64,000 bases of DNA from Candidatus Kapaibacterium sp. (GCA_938084565.1 CALKEU010000002.1:103501-167500), one strand, 5' to 3'; counted from the first letter of the stretch, positions 54,267 to 63,434 are shown. Made by a program: numbers and translations. Notes: a model not told the origin generated them from the letters alone.

Positions 54267-55445
54267 ATGCCCCTCCTCTGCATTGCCGGACACCGTCACT
54301 GGAGCGAACACAGTGGCGGAGTCGAGCTCCAGACGCGCTATCTCGGTGAAGCCCTCCGAGCAACGGGCTGGCACGTAGCCTACCTCTGCCACAGCCTCAC
54401 AGGCAAGCATGGTAGCCAGTCCGAGGCTCCGGGATGCACGATCTGGTGGATCCCCTCGTATCCGTATGGTTTCTGCGTACGGCGTCGAGAAATCCACAAG
54501 CTCTTGGCAGATCTCAGGCCTGACGTCATCTACCAACGAGGGTGGGGGGTGCTACAGGAAAGCGGCGTTGTGCTGGAGTTTGCCCTCCGACATAATATCC
54601 CCTACGTCTTTGCGCTCTCCTCGGATGGAACCGTCCGCTGGCCCTTCCCGACTGCTCGTACCTTTGCCTTGCAGCGCTACCCTCGGTGGCGCTCGTGGCT
54701 CCTATTGCCGTATGCTCTCTGGTCTGATACCCGGCTCCGCATGACACTCCGTCGTGCCCCCTATCTCTTTGCTCAGCATTCCCAGCAACAAGCTCTGCTC
54801 GCCCGCCGATATGGACGTGCAAGCCTCATTGTACCATCGCTTCACCCAGAGCTTCACCGACCCGTACAGAAACATCCTACACCGCTTGTGGTATGGCTCC
54901 ACAACTATCGCCCGCACGCACAACTTGATGTAGCTCTCCGGATTGCTGCCGAATACGAACGGACGGGGGTGGAATTCCATCTTGTCACAGGCTCAACGCG
55001 GCCGGAACAGCTACGGGAGCTGCGTCGCTGGAGGCGTCTTCCCTCTAACGTTCGCCTCTCCGGGGCCCTCCCGGCAGAAGAGGCGCAGAGATTGCTGGAG
55101 CAGGCATGGGTACTCCTCCACACCGGGCTCTACGAGGGACTCCCGAATAGCTTTATCCAGGCATGGATGCGGGAAACGCCTGTTGTCTCGCTCTGGGTCG
55201 ATCCCGATGACGTACTTCAGCGAGAAGCAATAGGTTTTTGTGCTCACGGGGATCTGAGCGCCCTGCGAGCGGCACTGGACCGCTTCCTGTATGATCCACA
55301 CTGGCGGAGAGCCATCGGTCTGAGAGCCCGAGCGTATGCTGAACGGCACCACGGCCTCGTGCACAACCGTGCACGCATAAGCTGCCTCTTTGAGGGCATT
55401 TGTCAGAGGAAACAGGTAGAGGAACTTGCCGAATGCCTACGCTGA
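54267..55445 (+). CDS. Glycosyltransferase, family 1/4 type
   Basis: A 392-residue GT-B glycosyltransferase. It has the N-terminal HWSEHSGGVELQTRYLGEALR donor-loop-type segment and DVIYQRGWGVLQESG. The C-terminal nucleotide-sugar site is EGLPNSFIQAWMRETPVVSL (E-x7-E). It probably adds a sugar in lipopolysaccharide or exopolysaccharide assembly; donor and acceptor are unknown. It starts the glycan cluster 9 bases after trmH, and its end overlaps the GT9 gene by 13 bases. Confidence 0.9.
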   Translation: MPLLCIAGHRHWSEHSGGVELQTRYLGEALRATGWHVAYLCHSLTGKHGSQSEAPGCTIWWIPSYPYGFCVRRREIHKLLADLRPDVIYQRGWGVLQESGVVLEFALRHNIPYVFALSSDGTVRWPFPTARTFALQRYPRWRSWLLLPYALWSDTRLRMTLRRAPYLFAQHSQQQALLARRYGRASLIVPSLHPELHRPVQKHPTPLVVWLHNYRPHAQLDVALRIAAEYERTGVEFHLVTGSTRPEQLRELRRWRRLPSNVRLSGALPAEEAQRLLEQAWVLLHTGLYEGLPNSFIQAWMRETPVVSLWVDPDDVLQREAIGFCAHGDLSALRAALDRFLYDPHWRRAIGLRARAYAERHHGLVHNRARISCLFEGICQRKQVEELAECLR

Positions 55446-56530
55446 AGGCGGTTCTCCGGCGGTGGGGACTCTTGCGTGTGCGCTCTCTGCTGTGCCGCTG
55501 GAGCAGAGCCGAGAAGCTGCCTCCGGCAGAGCTGCACCGGCGCTGGAGGGAAGCACGTCGGCTCCTCCTCCTCTGTGGGGCTGGCATTGGGGACGCCGTC
55601 ATGGCACTCCCCCTCCTGCAGGTACTCCGCCAGCGGCGCCCCGAACTGCAGCTGACTGTTGTGGCACGGGCTCACCTGCAGCCCTTCTTTGAGGTTTTCC
55701 CGTGGTTGCGTTTGCTCACCTACGGCGAGGGATGGCAGAGCATCCCCACTTTCCTCCGCCTCCTCTGGCGCTGTTGGCGTCTCCGGGCTGATGCCTTTCT
55801 GGGAACACAACCGGCCAACACGGTCCGACACGCCCTCATTGCTGCGGCTAGCCGAGCCCCCCTCCGCCTCAAACATGCCTACGGCAGTGTGGAGCCTGAG
55901 CGCGACTTTTCGTGTCTGTACCACCTCCTGCTACCGATCGATCTCGAACGCCATCGAGTCGAGCACAATCTTGACCTCCTCCGCTCCCTTGGCGAAACGA
56001 TCCCGGAGGGACATGTGCGCCCGCAATATCCTGTACCAGAGTCCTTGCGCCGCCGCGCTGAGAGCCTTCTGCCGACAGAAGGACCGTGGGTAGCACTCCA
56101 TCCCGGTGGTGGGCGCGCAGAGAAACGATGGCCGCTGGAGCATTTCCTTGCCCTTGCCCGCCTGCTCCGGCGCCGCGGATACTATCTCGTCCTGCTGGGA
56201 GGGCTTGAGGAAAAAGCTCTTGGCTCAGCTCTGTGGTCGGCGCTCGGAGAGGGCACTGTGAATCTTGTCGGTATGCTTAACGTCGCTGAGAGCGCTGCTG
56301 TCCTCCAGCGCTGCCGGCTCCTCGTCAGCAACGATTCTGGTATCATGCACGTAGCCACAGCCGTCGGAACACCCGTTGTGGCTATCTTTCTCCGGACACA
56401 TCCTGCCCACGTCGGACCCTATACACCGATGGCAACGGTTGTCGGAACTGGATCAGGCAGCATCCCTACCGTCGATGAGGTATGGCGTGCAATTTTGCCG
56501 ATTATGTCCACTCCTGCGCCGGAACATTGA
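55433..56530 (+). CDS. Glycosyltransferase family 9 (heptosyltransferase-like)
   Basis: A 365-residue GT9 protein similar to LPS heptosyltransferases. It shows LLLLCGAGIGDAVMALPLLQ at the start (G-x-G-D-x-V), then ALHPGGGRAEKRWPLEHF and the C-terminal SNDSGIMHVATAVGTPVVAIF. The ATG at MPTLKAVL is used. It likely acts in the inner-core region of the outer-membrane lipoglycan. Confidence 0.9.
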   Translation: MPTLKAVLRRWGLLRVRSLLCRWSRAEKLPPAELHRRWREARRLLLLCGAGIGDAVMALPLLQVLRQRRPELQLTVVARAHLQPFFEVFPWLRLLTYGEGWQSIPTFLRLLWRCWRLRADAFLGTQPANTVRHALIAAASRAPLRLKHAYGSVEPERDFSCLYHLLLPIDLERHRVEHNLDLLRSLGETIPEGHVRPQYPVPESLRRRAESLLPTEGPWVALHPGGGRAEKRWPLEHFLALARLLRRRGYYLVLLGGLEEKALGSALWSALGEGTVNLVGMLNVAESAAVLQRCRLLVSNDSGIMHVATAVGTPVVAIFLRTHPAHVGPYTPMATVVGTGSGSIPTVDEVWRAILPIMSTPAPEH

Positions 56531-56531
56531 C

Positions 56532-57017
56532 ATGACAGGGCATGAACCAATCCGATGGCGTGCCCAGATCCGGGATGTTGTCTTTGGGCGCAACGTCATC
56601 GTTGTGGAGCCGGTGAATTTGTATGAGTGCTTCATCGAGGACGAGTGTTTCATCGGCCCCTTCGTCGAAATTCAACGCGGGGTGCGCATCGGCAAACGGA
56701 CCCGGATACAGTCGCATACCTTCATCTGCGAGCTCGTCACCATTGGTGAGGACTGCTTCATTGCGCATGGGGTGATGTTCATCAACGACACCTTCCAAAC
56801 GGGTGGCCCAGCGCGGCAGCGTGAGCTATGGAAGCCGACCATTGTGGGCAACCGTGTCGCCATTGGGAGTAACGCTACGATTTTGCCCGTCCGTATCGTG
56901 GATGACGTAGTCATCGGCGCTGGTGCGGTTGTCACCCATGATCTGCTAGAACCGGGAATCTACGCTGGCAATCCGGCCCGGAAGTTGCGCAATCTACCTA
57001 AGCAGAGGCGGGGATGA
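56532..57017 (+). CDS. Left-handed beta-helix acyltransferase, WbpD/WlbB-like
   Basis: A 161-residue hexapeptide-repeat N-acyltransferase. Its repeats include VVEPVNLYECFIEDECFIG and VGNRVAIGSNATILPVRIVDD, ending with AGNPARKLR. The start (MTGHEPIRWRAQIRDV) and the INDTFQTGGPA insert match UDP-2-acetamido-3-amino-2,3-dideoxy-D-glucuronate N-acetyltransferases (WbpD/WlbB). It overlaps the aminotransferase by ATGA; together they fit the last two steps of making a diacetamido uronic acid or 3-amino-sugar. Confidence 0.88.
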   Translation: MTGHEPIRWRAQIRDVVFGRNVIVVEPVNLYECFIEDECFIGPFVEIQRGVRIGKRTRIQSHTFICELVTIGEDCFIAHGVMFINDTFQTGGPARQRELWKPTIVGNRVAIGSNATILPVRIVDDVVIGAGAVVTHDLLEPGIYAGNPARKLRNLPKQRRG

Positions 57018-58150
57018 CCATGCGGGTACCTTTCGTTGACTTGCGAACCCAGTACCGGCAGCTGAAGGCGGAAATCGATGCCGCTATCGCTGCCGTGCTC
57101 GAGGATGCTGCATTCATTCGCGGCCGATATGTGGAAGCCTTCGAACGGGCTTACGCCGCTGCCCAGGGGGTACGGCACTGCATTGGGGTTGCAAATGGAA
57201 CCGATGCACTCTACGTGGCCCTGCGCGCCCTTGGCATTGGACCTGGGGATGAGGTGCTCGTCCCTGCCCTGACCTGGATTTCCACAGCGGAGGCAGTCTC
57301 GCAGGCCGGGGCTCGCCCTGTCTTCGTCGATATCGAGCCAGACTACTACACCCTCGATCCCCACTGCGCGGCTGAGCGTATGACCGAACGGACCCGGGCC
57401 ATTATCCCTGTTCACCTCTACGGACAACCTGCCGACATGGCTCCCCTGCTGGAATTGGCCAATTGCTACAACTTGGCCCTCATTGAAGACTGCGCCCAAG
57501 CTCACTTTGCCCGATACCGAGGTCAGCTGGTGGGAACATTTGGGAGAGTGGCAACCTTCAGCTTCTACCCGAGTAAGAACCTCGGCGCTTACGGTGATGC
57601 CGGTGCGGTCGTCACCAATGAGGATGACCTGGCATACTTCATCCGTATCTTCACCAATCACGGCTCGCTGACCAAGCACGAGCACGAGATCGAAGGTATC
57701 AACAGCCGACTGGATGGCCTCCAAGCAGCCATCCTCTCCGTCAAGCTCCGCTACATCCACCAATGGAACCGCCAGCGCCTCGAGCATGCCCAGCTCTACT
57801 CTGAGCTCCTAGCCGATCTTGAAGATATCGTGCTTCCCCGTGTGCGCCCAGAGTGCACGCACATCTTCCATCTGTTTGTCATCCGTACTCCACAGCGGGA
57901 TGAACTCCAACGATACCTGGCCGAGAACGGGATTGATACCCAGATCCACTATCCCCGCGCTCTCCCCTTCGTTCCTGCCTATCGCCACCTGGGCCACCGT
58001 CCGGACGACTTCCCCGTAGCATGGCAGTACCAGCATGAACTCCTCTCCCTCCCTATGTACCCGGAACTGACGCAAGCGCAGATTCACTATGTTGCGGAAA
58101 AACTGAAGGCCTTCTTCGTACACCACCGGCGCCGAGCCATACGTCCATAG
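57014..58150 (+). CDS. DegT/DnrJ/EryC1/StrS sugar aminotransferase
   Basis: A 378-residue PLP-dependent aminotransferase that aminates a nucleotide-linked keto sugar. It shows FVDLRTQYRQLKAEID at the start, SNGTDAL-type ANGTDALYVAL, EDCAQAHFARYRG and the PLP lysine in FSFYPSKNLGAYGDAGA. It is closest by eye to WbpE-type 3-oxo-GlcNAcA transaminases, consistent with the preceding acetyltransferase; other keto sugars are possible. Start ATG overlaps the acetyltransferase stop. Confidence 0.93.
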   Translation: MTMRVPFVDLRTQYRQLKAEIDAAIAAVLEDAAFIRGRYVEAFERAYAAAQGVRHCIGVANGTDALYVALRALGIGPGDEVLVPALTWISTAEAVSQAGARPVFVDIEPDYYTLDPHCAAERMTERTRAIIPVHLYGQPADMAPLLELANCYNLALIEDCAQAHFARYRGQLVGTFGRVATFSFYPSKNLGAYGDAGAVVTNEDDLAYFIRIFTNHGSLTKHEHEIEGINSRLDGLQAAILSVKLRYIHQWNRQRLEHAQLYSELLADLEDIVLPRVRPECTHIFHLFVIRTPQRDELQRYLAENGIDTQIHYPRALPFVPAYRHLGHRPDDFPVAWQYQHELLSLPMYPELTQAQIHYVAEKLKAFFVHHRRRAIRP

Positions 58151-58195
58151 GGGCTGCAAACGTTGCCTGTATGTCCCACGGATGGATGCAGTCAG

Positions 58196-58672
58196 ATGCG
58201 GCTGACAATACCTCACTTAGCAGCCATCGCGGTAGCGAGCTTCCTGGCAACATCCTCTGCCCAGGCCCAGTTTCACCTTGGGATCGGCCTCTGCTATGGG
58301 AGCGACATCAAGAAACCTGGTGTCGACCTACGCGGCTACTACATTATCTCACCGACGCTGCGGTTCGTCTCGAACTTCCACTACTTCTTCACCGAGTCCG
58401 GGCATACCTTTTGGACGTTGGATGGAAACGTGCACTACCTCTTCTACGAATATCGCCGCCAGCAGCGCCTCTATGGCATTTTCGGGCTGCAGTATGCGCA
58501 AGCGAGCATCGATCTAGGCTTCCAGAGAGCTAGCAATTCCGAAATCGGTCTCAACATTGGCATCGGAGGCGAGACGCGGGTGGACTTCGGAGCCGTGTTT
58601 GGCGAAATCAAATTCGTACTCGGTAATTACGACCAGCTCGTGCTCGGCGTAGGTTTGCGCTTTGCGCTCTAA
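58196..58672 (+). CDS. Small outer-membrane beta-barrel protein
   Basis: A 158-residue protein with a signal peptide (MRLTIPHLAAIAVASFLATSSAQAQ) and short alternating strands such as GIGLCYGSDIKKPG, LYGIFGLQYAQASIDLG and NIGIGGETRVDFGAVF, finishing VLGVGLRFAL. This is typical of eight-strand OmpA-like or OprB-like barrels. Function unknown. The start at MRLTIP gives a canonical signal peptide. It is the last gene before the TPP riboswitch. Confidence 0.8.
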   Translation: MRLTIPHLAAIAVASFLATSSAQAQFHLGIGLCYGSDIKKPGVDLRGYYIISPTLRFVSNFHYFFTESGHTFWTLDGNVHYLFYEYRRQQRLYGIFGLQYAQASIDLGFQRASNSEIGLNIGIGGETRVDFGAVFGEIKFVLGNYDQLVLGVGLRFAL

Positions 58673-58700
58673 CGGTGCTCTTTCAAATCGGGGAAGGGCG

Positions 58701-58708
58701 TAATTTTG
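58701..58708 (+). promoter_or_regulatory. -7 box for the TPP-riboswitch transcript
   Basis: TAATTTTG (exact TAnnTTTG), ending 5 bases before the riboswitch P1 stem, so the predicted start of transcription is near the aptamer's first base. Confidence 0.65.
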
Positions 58709-58713
58709 CACTT

Positions 58714-58806
58714 GCTCCGTTGGGGGTGCTTCGCCGGCAATAGGCGAGGCTGAGAGGATACCCTTCGAACCTGATCCGGGTAATACCGGCGTAGGGAAAA
58801 CGGAGC
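58714..58806 (+). promoter_or_regulatory. TPP (THI-box) riboswitch
   Basis: A complete thiamin-pyrophosphate aptamer. The closing stem GCTCCGTT pairs with AACGGAGC. Conserved GGGGTGC, GGCTGAGAGGATACCC and GAACCTGATCCGGGTAATACC blocks are followed by GCGTAGGG. An AGCGGTGG...CCTCCGCT pairing just downstream could compete with P1, forming an expression platform. The downstream gene's GGAGGGG ribosome site at about 58906-58912 suggests control of translation start, though termination is also possible. It should turn down the TonB receptor when thiamin is plentiful. Confidence 0.93.
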
Positions 58807-58916
58807 GGTGGTGAGCTATTCCTCCGCTGCCTCTTTCCTCCTCTCAAGACCTCCCACACGCAAGCATCCCCCTGCGGCACAGTTAGTCTGTCACACTCAG
58901 TGTCCGGAGGGGTGCA

Positions 58917-61292
58917 ATGAGACGCCTAGGAGTGTGCCTCATATGCGGTAGCCTTCTCAGTGTGCAAGCTCAAGACAGTGGTCAACATGCTGACACGCTG
59001 CGCCAGTACCAGCTCCCCGTTGTCACCGTGACCACAACTCGAGCAGAGGCCGGGAAGAGCCCAGTTCCCTTCACTGAGGTCGAGCGGGTCACTATTGCCC
59101 AACGCTATACGGTACAAGATTTCCCGACCCTGCTCAACGCTCTCCCATCGGTCTTCGTGTGGTCACAGAACGGGAACCAGATCGGCTACTCCACGCTCGT
59201 TATGCGCGGCTTTGACCAGCGCCGCATTGCCGTTCTCATCAATGGAGTTCCACAGAACGATCCGGAAGACCATAACGTGTACTGGATCGACTTTCCCGAC
59301 CTAGCGGCCAGCGTCGGCTCTATTCAGGTCCAGCGCGGTGCTGGCCTCATCAACTATGGAGCTGCCGCCATTGGGGGCAGCATCAATATTACGACATCCA
59401 ACTTCTTGACCGAACGTCTCGTGCGCATAAGTCTGGGCAATGGATGGCAGCAATTCAGTGCCGGCGGACGGTCCCACATGCAATCTACCGTCCAACGGTA
59501 TGCTCTGGAGATTTCCTCTGGGCTCATCGAAGGGCGCTACGCCCTCTACGGGCGCATGGCACGGATTGACTCCTGGGGCTATCGGGATCAGAGCTGGGCG
59601 ACGCTGAACAGTTACTTCCTCAGTGGCGTTCGCTTCGACGAAGGCTTGACAACCCAAATCAATATCTTTGGCGGGCCGCTCGCCGATGGGCTGACCTACT
59701 ACGGCATCCCCAAGCAGCATATCAAAGACCCCGTGAAACGTCGCAAAAATTATGCCTGGTGGGAGTACGATAGCACGTATCAGCACATTGGCTTTGCCGT
59801 TGAACGGCGCCCCATTGAATTGGAGAACTTCTCTCAACCCCACTACGAGATCCTCAACGACTGGCGGATCACGGACAATGTGGAGCTGAAGTCCGTGCTC
59901 TTCTACTACACCGGCGATGGCTTCTTTGACTTCGACGGCTCCTGGGCTGATGCCCGCACACTTCGCCTGACACGGGAGTACGGTTGGGACTTGCCTGATA
60001 CGGTCTACCCGAATGCTGTCATCCGAGCCTTTGTGGGCAACAAGCAGGGAGGCTGGATTCCCCGCATACTCTGGAAGCATACGGGCGGAGAACTCCTGCT
60101 GGGGGCTGAAATTCGCCTCCACCGTTCCCTCCACTGGGGCAAAGTCCGCTATGCGGAGATCCTGCCGAGGGCATTCGATCCGCTGTACAACATCTACAGC
60201 TACGAGGGGGTCCGGGATATCTTCTCGCTGTTTGCCCGTGAACACTACGAGCTGAGCCCCCGGATAGCTCTCAACGTCGAAGGACAAATTGTACACCATA
60301 GCTACCGCATTCGCAATGAGAAAGCCGGCAACCGCCCCACGTGGTACCTGACACGCTCAGGCGACACCGTGTGGGGGAGTGGAACGTTATTCGACGTCCG
60401 GTACACTTTCTTCAACCCGCGTCTGGGCATTCTCTGGAAACCTCGCCCCGAACATGAGCTGTGGGCAATGGTAGCCCACACGGCACGTGAACCCCGTATG
60501 CGGAACCTCTATGCCGCCGAGGACGCCTACTTCGGGGCTCGCCCGCTCTTCGAGAGCGACACCTCCGGTGGCGCTGTCCGCTACGACTTTTCTAAACCCC
60601 TGGTCAAGCCCGAACGCATGCTGGACTTCGAACTGGGATGGCGGTACCGTAGCGAGCACCTCAACGCCTCTATCGGAGCCTTTTGGATGGAGTTCTTCGA
60701 CGAACTGGTCAAGAGCGGTCGCGTGGATATCTTCGGAGCACCCATCGACGGCAACGCTCCCCGTACGCGGCACATCGGTATTGAGCTCGAACTCGCAACG
60801 CAGCTCCCGCTCCCTCCTCGATGGGGCTCCCTCCTTGCTGGCTGTGCGGCAACGCTGAGTCGCAACCGGATTGTGGACTACACGTACTACCACGGCGGAC
60901 GCGCCTTCTCGCTGAAGGGTAACCCCGTTGCAGGCTTCCCTGAGTTGCTCGCCTCCGGATACGTGCGCTACCGGTACAGGCATCTGGAAGCGGAGCTACT
61001 CGTCCGCCACGTCGGCCGATTCTACTCTGACAACTTCGGCAAGAAGCTCGCCGAGTACGCAGCCCAGGATCCGCGCATTGCTGATTACCGCGACAATGTC
61101 GTTGACCCTTACACGGTTGCTGATCTCAACTTGCGCTGGGGCTTCCCGCGCGTGCTGAGCCTCCAGCGCCTCGTGGCGCGCCTGCAGATTCACAATCTCT
61201 TCAACACCCTCTATGCTGCTGGGGCAGAAGGGCGTCACTTCTTCCCCGGTGGGGAACGGTTCGTGTTTGTCGGGCTCGATTTCGAGCTGTAA
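58917..61292 (+). CDS. TonB-dependent receptor under thiamin control
   Basis: A 791-residue outer-membrane receptor with a signal peptide (MRRLGVCLICGSLLSVQAQ). A TonB-dependent plug follows (LPVVTVTTTRAEAGKSP TonB box region; VFVWSQNGNQIGYSTLVMRG and INGVPQNDPEDHNVYWID). The C-terminal part forms a 22-strand-type barrel ending in FVFVGLDFEL with a terminal hydrophobic Leu. The TPP riboswitch upstream and the GGAGGGG ribosome site support import of thiamin, TPP or a precursor across the outer membrane. Its stop and the heparinase-like gene's stop abut with no spacer. Confidence 0.94.
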   Translation: MRRLGVCLICGSLLSVQAQDSGQHADTLRQYQLPVVTVTTTRAEAGKSPVPFTEVERVTIAQRYTVQDFPTLLNALPSVFVWSQNGNQIGYSTLVMRGFDQRRIAVLINGVPQNDPEDHNVYWIDFPDLAASVGSIQVQRGAGLINYGAAAIGGSINITTSNFLTERLVRISLGNGWQQFSAGGRSHMQSTVQRYALEISSGLIEGRYALYGRMARIDSWGYRDQSWATLNSYFLSGVRFDEGLTTQINIFGGPLADGLTYYGIPKQHIKDPVKRRKNYAWWEYDSTYQHIGFAVERRPIELENFSQPHYEILNDWRITDNVELKSVLFYYTGDGFFDFDGSWADARTLRLTREYGWDLPDTVYPNAVIRAFVGNKQGGWIPRILWKHTGGELLLGAEIRLHRSLHWGKVRYAEILPRAFDPLYNIYSYEGVRDIFSLFAREHYELSPRIALNVEGQIVHHSYRIRNEKAGNRPTWYLTRSGDTVWGSGTLFDVRYTFFNPRLGILWKPRPEHELWAMVAHTAREPRMRNLYAAEDAYFGARPLFESDTSGGAVRYDFSKPLVKPERMLDFELGWRYRSEHLNASIGAFWMEFFDELVKSGRVDIFGAPIDGNAPRTRHIGIELELATQLPLPPRWGSLLAGCAATLSRNRIVDYTYYHGGRAFSLKGNPVAGFPELLASGYVRYRYRHLEAELLVRHVGRFYSDNFGKKLAEYAAQDPRIADYRDNVVDPYTVADLNLRWGFPRVLSLQRLVARLQIHNLFNTLYAAGAEGRHFFPGGERFVFVGLDFEL

Positions 61293-63413
61293 TCATCGGC
61301 GCCGAATCCACCACCGAGCCTCTCCGCGCTCGAGTGGGAGGCGAATGCACGTGGTGCGCTGCCGTACGTAATATCCTGCCGAAAAGACTCCAGGTTGGCA
61401 CTCCACCGGAGCTGAGCTCCAGAAGTGGAGAAGGCCTTCTGGAGTATGGCAGAGTAACTCCGTCGCACTCCGTGGCTCAATGCCTACTTCAGGTGCCATG
61501 TGAAAGTGGCATGCTGCAGGCACTGCCCCTTCATAGAGGTCTATCCCTTCCACACCGTCGGGCAGCATGCGTAAGAGACGGCGATGCCGATAGCGCGGAT
61601 GGAGGAACTCTCCGGCAAATGCTCGGGGCTGAACTTCGAGCAGACGGACTCGAACGCCAGAACGAAAGAGCCAGAAGAGAGCCTCTGCCGTGTGCTCGAA
61701 GAACCGAAACTGCTCGATTCCGGCCGCCACCACCGTATTGTGTGCGGCCGTCGACCGGAAGACATTGCGCCACCGGGGCGAGGCCGTGTAGCAGTACGTA
61801 CCCGGGTCGACCAGGACATCGCTGCATCCCAGACTGAGCTCGATGGAGAGTTGATCACAGTGGGCATGTCCACCGCTGGGATGGAGCTGCTCCAGACCCC
61901 CACACCGCACAGCCAGGAAGAAATCCCCCCAGCGATACACCACCAAGCCGAACTCAGGGAAGCACTCCACCGCTTTCGGCTCCTGAATCTCCAGCAGAGG
62001 AAAGCTCGGGAAGAGCCAAGCTTCAGGCTGCTGCCGCCATTCTGCTGGACAGGCACGGCACAATGCCGCAGCTAAGCCAAGCGTCGGCCGAATATCCCGG
62101 TGCTCTTCGACGAGCTCAGCCACCGAGCATCCCTCGGGGAGTTCGTACGTCTGCGCTCGCGCCGGAGTCAGAGGAACAGCCCGAGGAATGAGCTTGAGCC
62201 ACCGCCCACTGTCGTGATCGCCAATTTGTGGAGCGCATCCGCTCGGCTTTGCAACAGCTGCCGCAAAATGGATAGCTGCCCGCACGCGCTCCCAATACTC
62301 CGGCGGGAAAGGCCATCCCGGTGCCGACGGATCCCCAACAATCGATGGCAGCGGACGCTCTCCCTTCCATAGCTCCGGCGATGCCGTCATCACCGCCCGA
62401 CGCTGCTCAGGGGACAATCCTACGGCAAGAGCAGTCCCCGCAAGCACCATCTCAAGCACAAATCGGTGGTAGTACGTCGATCCTTCCCAATGCCCTCCAT
62501 CGGGCAGAAACTGCTGCAAAACCTCGCGTCCCAATTCGCCTATCCCAAACGCCAGCCAGACTGGGGCGATTGGAACCTCGGGCAGTGCCGCACCGAGGCT
62601 CAAGAGCCCAACAACATTGCCGATGTAGTGATTTCCACGCAGCCCGGCATTCCACTCTAAATGGTGCATGAGGAAGTAGCCATGCTCCAGGAGCCCCCGG
62701 AGGAGCACGTGCTCGAAAGGTGCCCCAAGGGGCTGCTGAGCGCGAAAGAGCCCAGCCGTCAGGAGAATCGAAAAGCTGCGAATAGCAACCTCAAGCGGTG
62801 AGGCCCACTGGATCCCCCTGCCGGGCGGATTCTGGACAAGGAAATCCAGCACTGTCTGCTGAAACCACTGCCGGAGCTGTACTGCTTGCGTTGGCTCCAA
62901 CAAAGCCAACACTGCCAGAGCCGGCATGATCTGCAGACGCCCTATCTCCCAAGGGACCTTGGGATCACTTCCTGACGGGAGTATCCGCAAGAGCCTCCTG
63001 CTGGGTTCCCCCTCATCCCACCGATACCCTGTTACAATATCCCGCTGCCAATCGAGCCATAGACGGCCCTCCGGAAGGAGACGGACAATTGGGCTTGCCT
63101 CCGGTCCGAGCGGGAACCGCGGGTAGGCCACCGTTGGAAGCCGTTTCCAGCATGGCAGGAACACACTCCACTCTCCCTGCTCTACGTGCTGCCACCAGTA
63201 CAGGAGTTCTGGCCGATAGGGTTCTAAGTACTCCCGTGGTGGAGTTTGAATTCTGATGCTTAGCCGCGCGGCTGCCGGAGGGGGAGGCGCGTATTGAGAT
63301 CTTTGCCTCCGAAACGGAAAGGTTCGCTCAAGACTGCGCCATAGCTTCCTCACGCGTATCTGCGGCGGAATAGCTTGCCACTGCTCCCACCGAAAGCGCC
63401 AGTGCGTACACAT
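61293..63413 (-). CDS. Heparinase II/III-like protein
   Basis: A 706-residue protein of the heparinase II/III superfamily. The alpha/alpha toroid N-terminal domain includes LRGNHYIGNVVGLLSLG and DGGHWEGSTYYHRFVLEM, where the catalytic Asn, Tyr and His are expected. The beta-sandwich C-terminal domain has SGGHAHCDQLSIEL and DPGTYCYTASPRWRNVFRSTAAHNTV. No signal peptide is evident. It could be a uronic-acid polysaccharide lyase or a processing factor in exopolysaccharide export. Its location 3 kb from the glycan cluster favours the latter. Start ATG at MCTHWRFRW. Confidence 0.85.
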   Translation of the reverse strand: MCTHWRFRWEQWQAIPPQIRVRKLWRSLERTFPFRRQRSQYAPPPPAAARLSIRIQTPPREYLEPYRPELLYWWQHVEQGEWSVFLPCWKRLPTVAYPRFPLGPEASPIVRLLPEGRLWLDWQRDIVTGYRWDEGEPSRRLLRILPSGSDPKVPWEIGRLQIMPALAVLALLEPTQAVQLRQWFQQTVLDFLVQNPPGRGIQWASPLEVAIRSFSILLTAGLFRAQQPLGAPFEHVLLRGLLEHGYFLMHHLEWNAGLRGNHYIGNVVGLLSLGAALPEVPIAPVWLAFGIGELGREVLQQFLPDGGHWEGSTYYHRFVLEMVLAGTALAVGLSPEQRRAVMTASPELWKGERPLPSIVGDPSAPGWPFPPEYWERVRAAIHFAAAVAKPSGCAPQIGDHDSGRWLKLIPRAVPLTPARAQTYELPEGCSVAELVEEHRDIRPTLGLAAALCRACPAEWRQQPEAWLFPSFPLLEIQEPKAVECFPEFGLVVYRWGDFFLAVRCGGLEQLHPSGGHAHCDQLSIELSLGCSDVLVDPGTYCYTASPRWRNVFRSTAAHNTVVAAGIEQFRFFEHTAEALFWLFRSGVRVRLLEVQPRAFAGEFLHPRYRHRRLLRMLPDGVEGIDLYEGAVPAACHFHMAPEVGIEPRSATELLCHTPEGLLHFWSSAPVECQPGVFSAGYYVRQRTTCIRLPLERGEARWWIRRR

Positions 63414-63434
63414 GCCCGAAAAGCTGCCCTTTGC

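Noticed and set aside
59301-60299. 332-aa minus-strand ORF within the TonB receptor
   Set aside because: Shadow of the receptor frame; no domain and no promoter or neighbour support.
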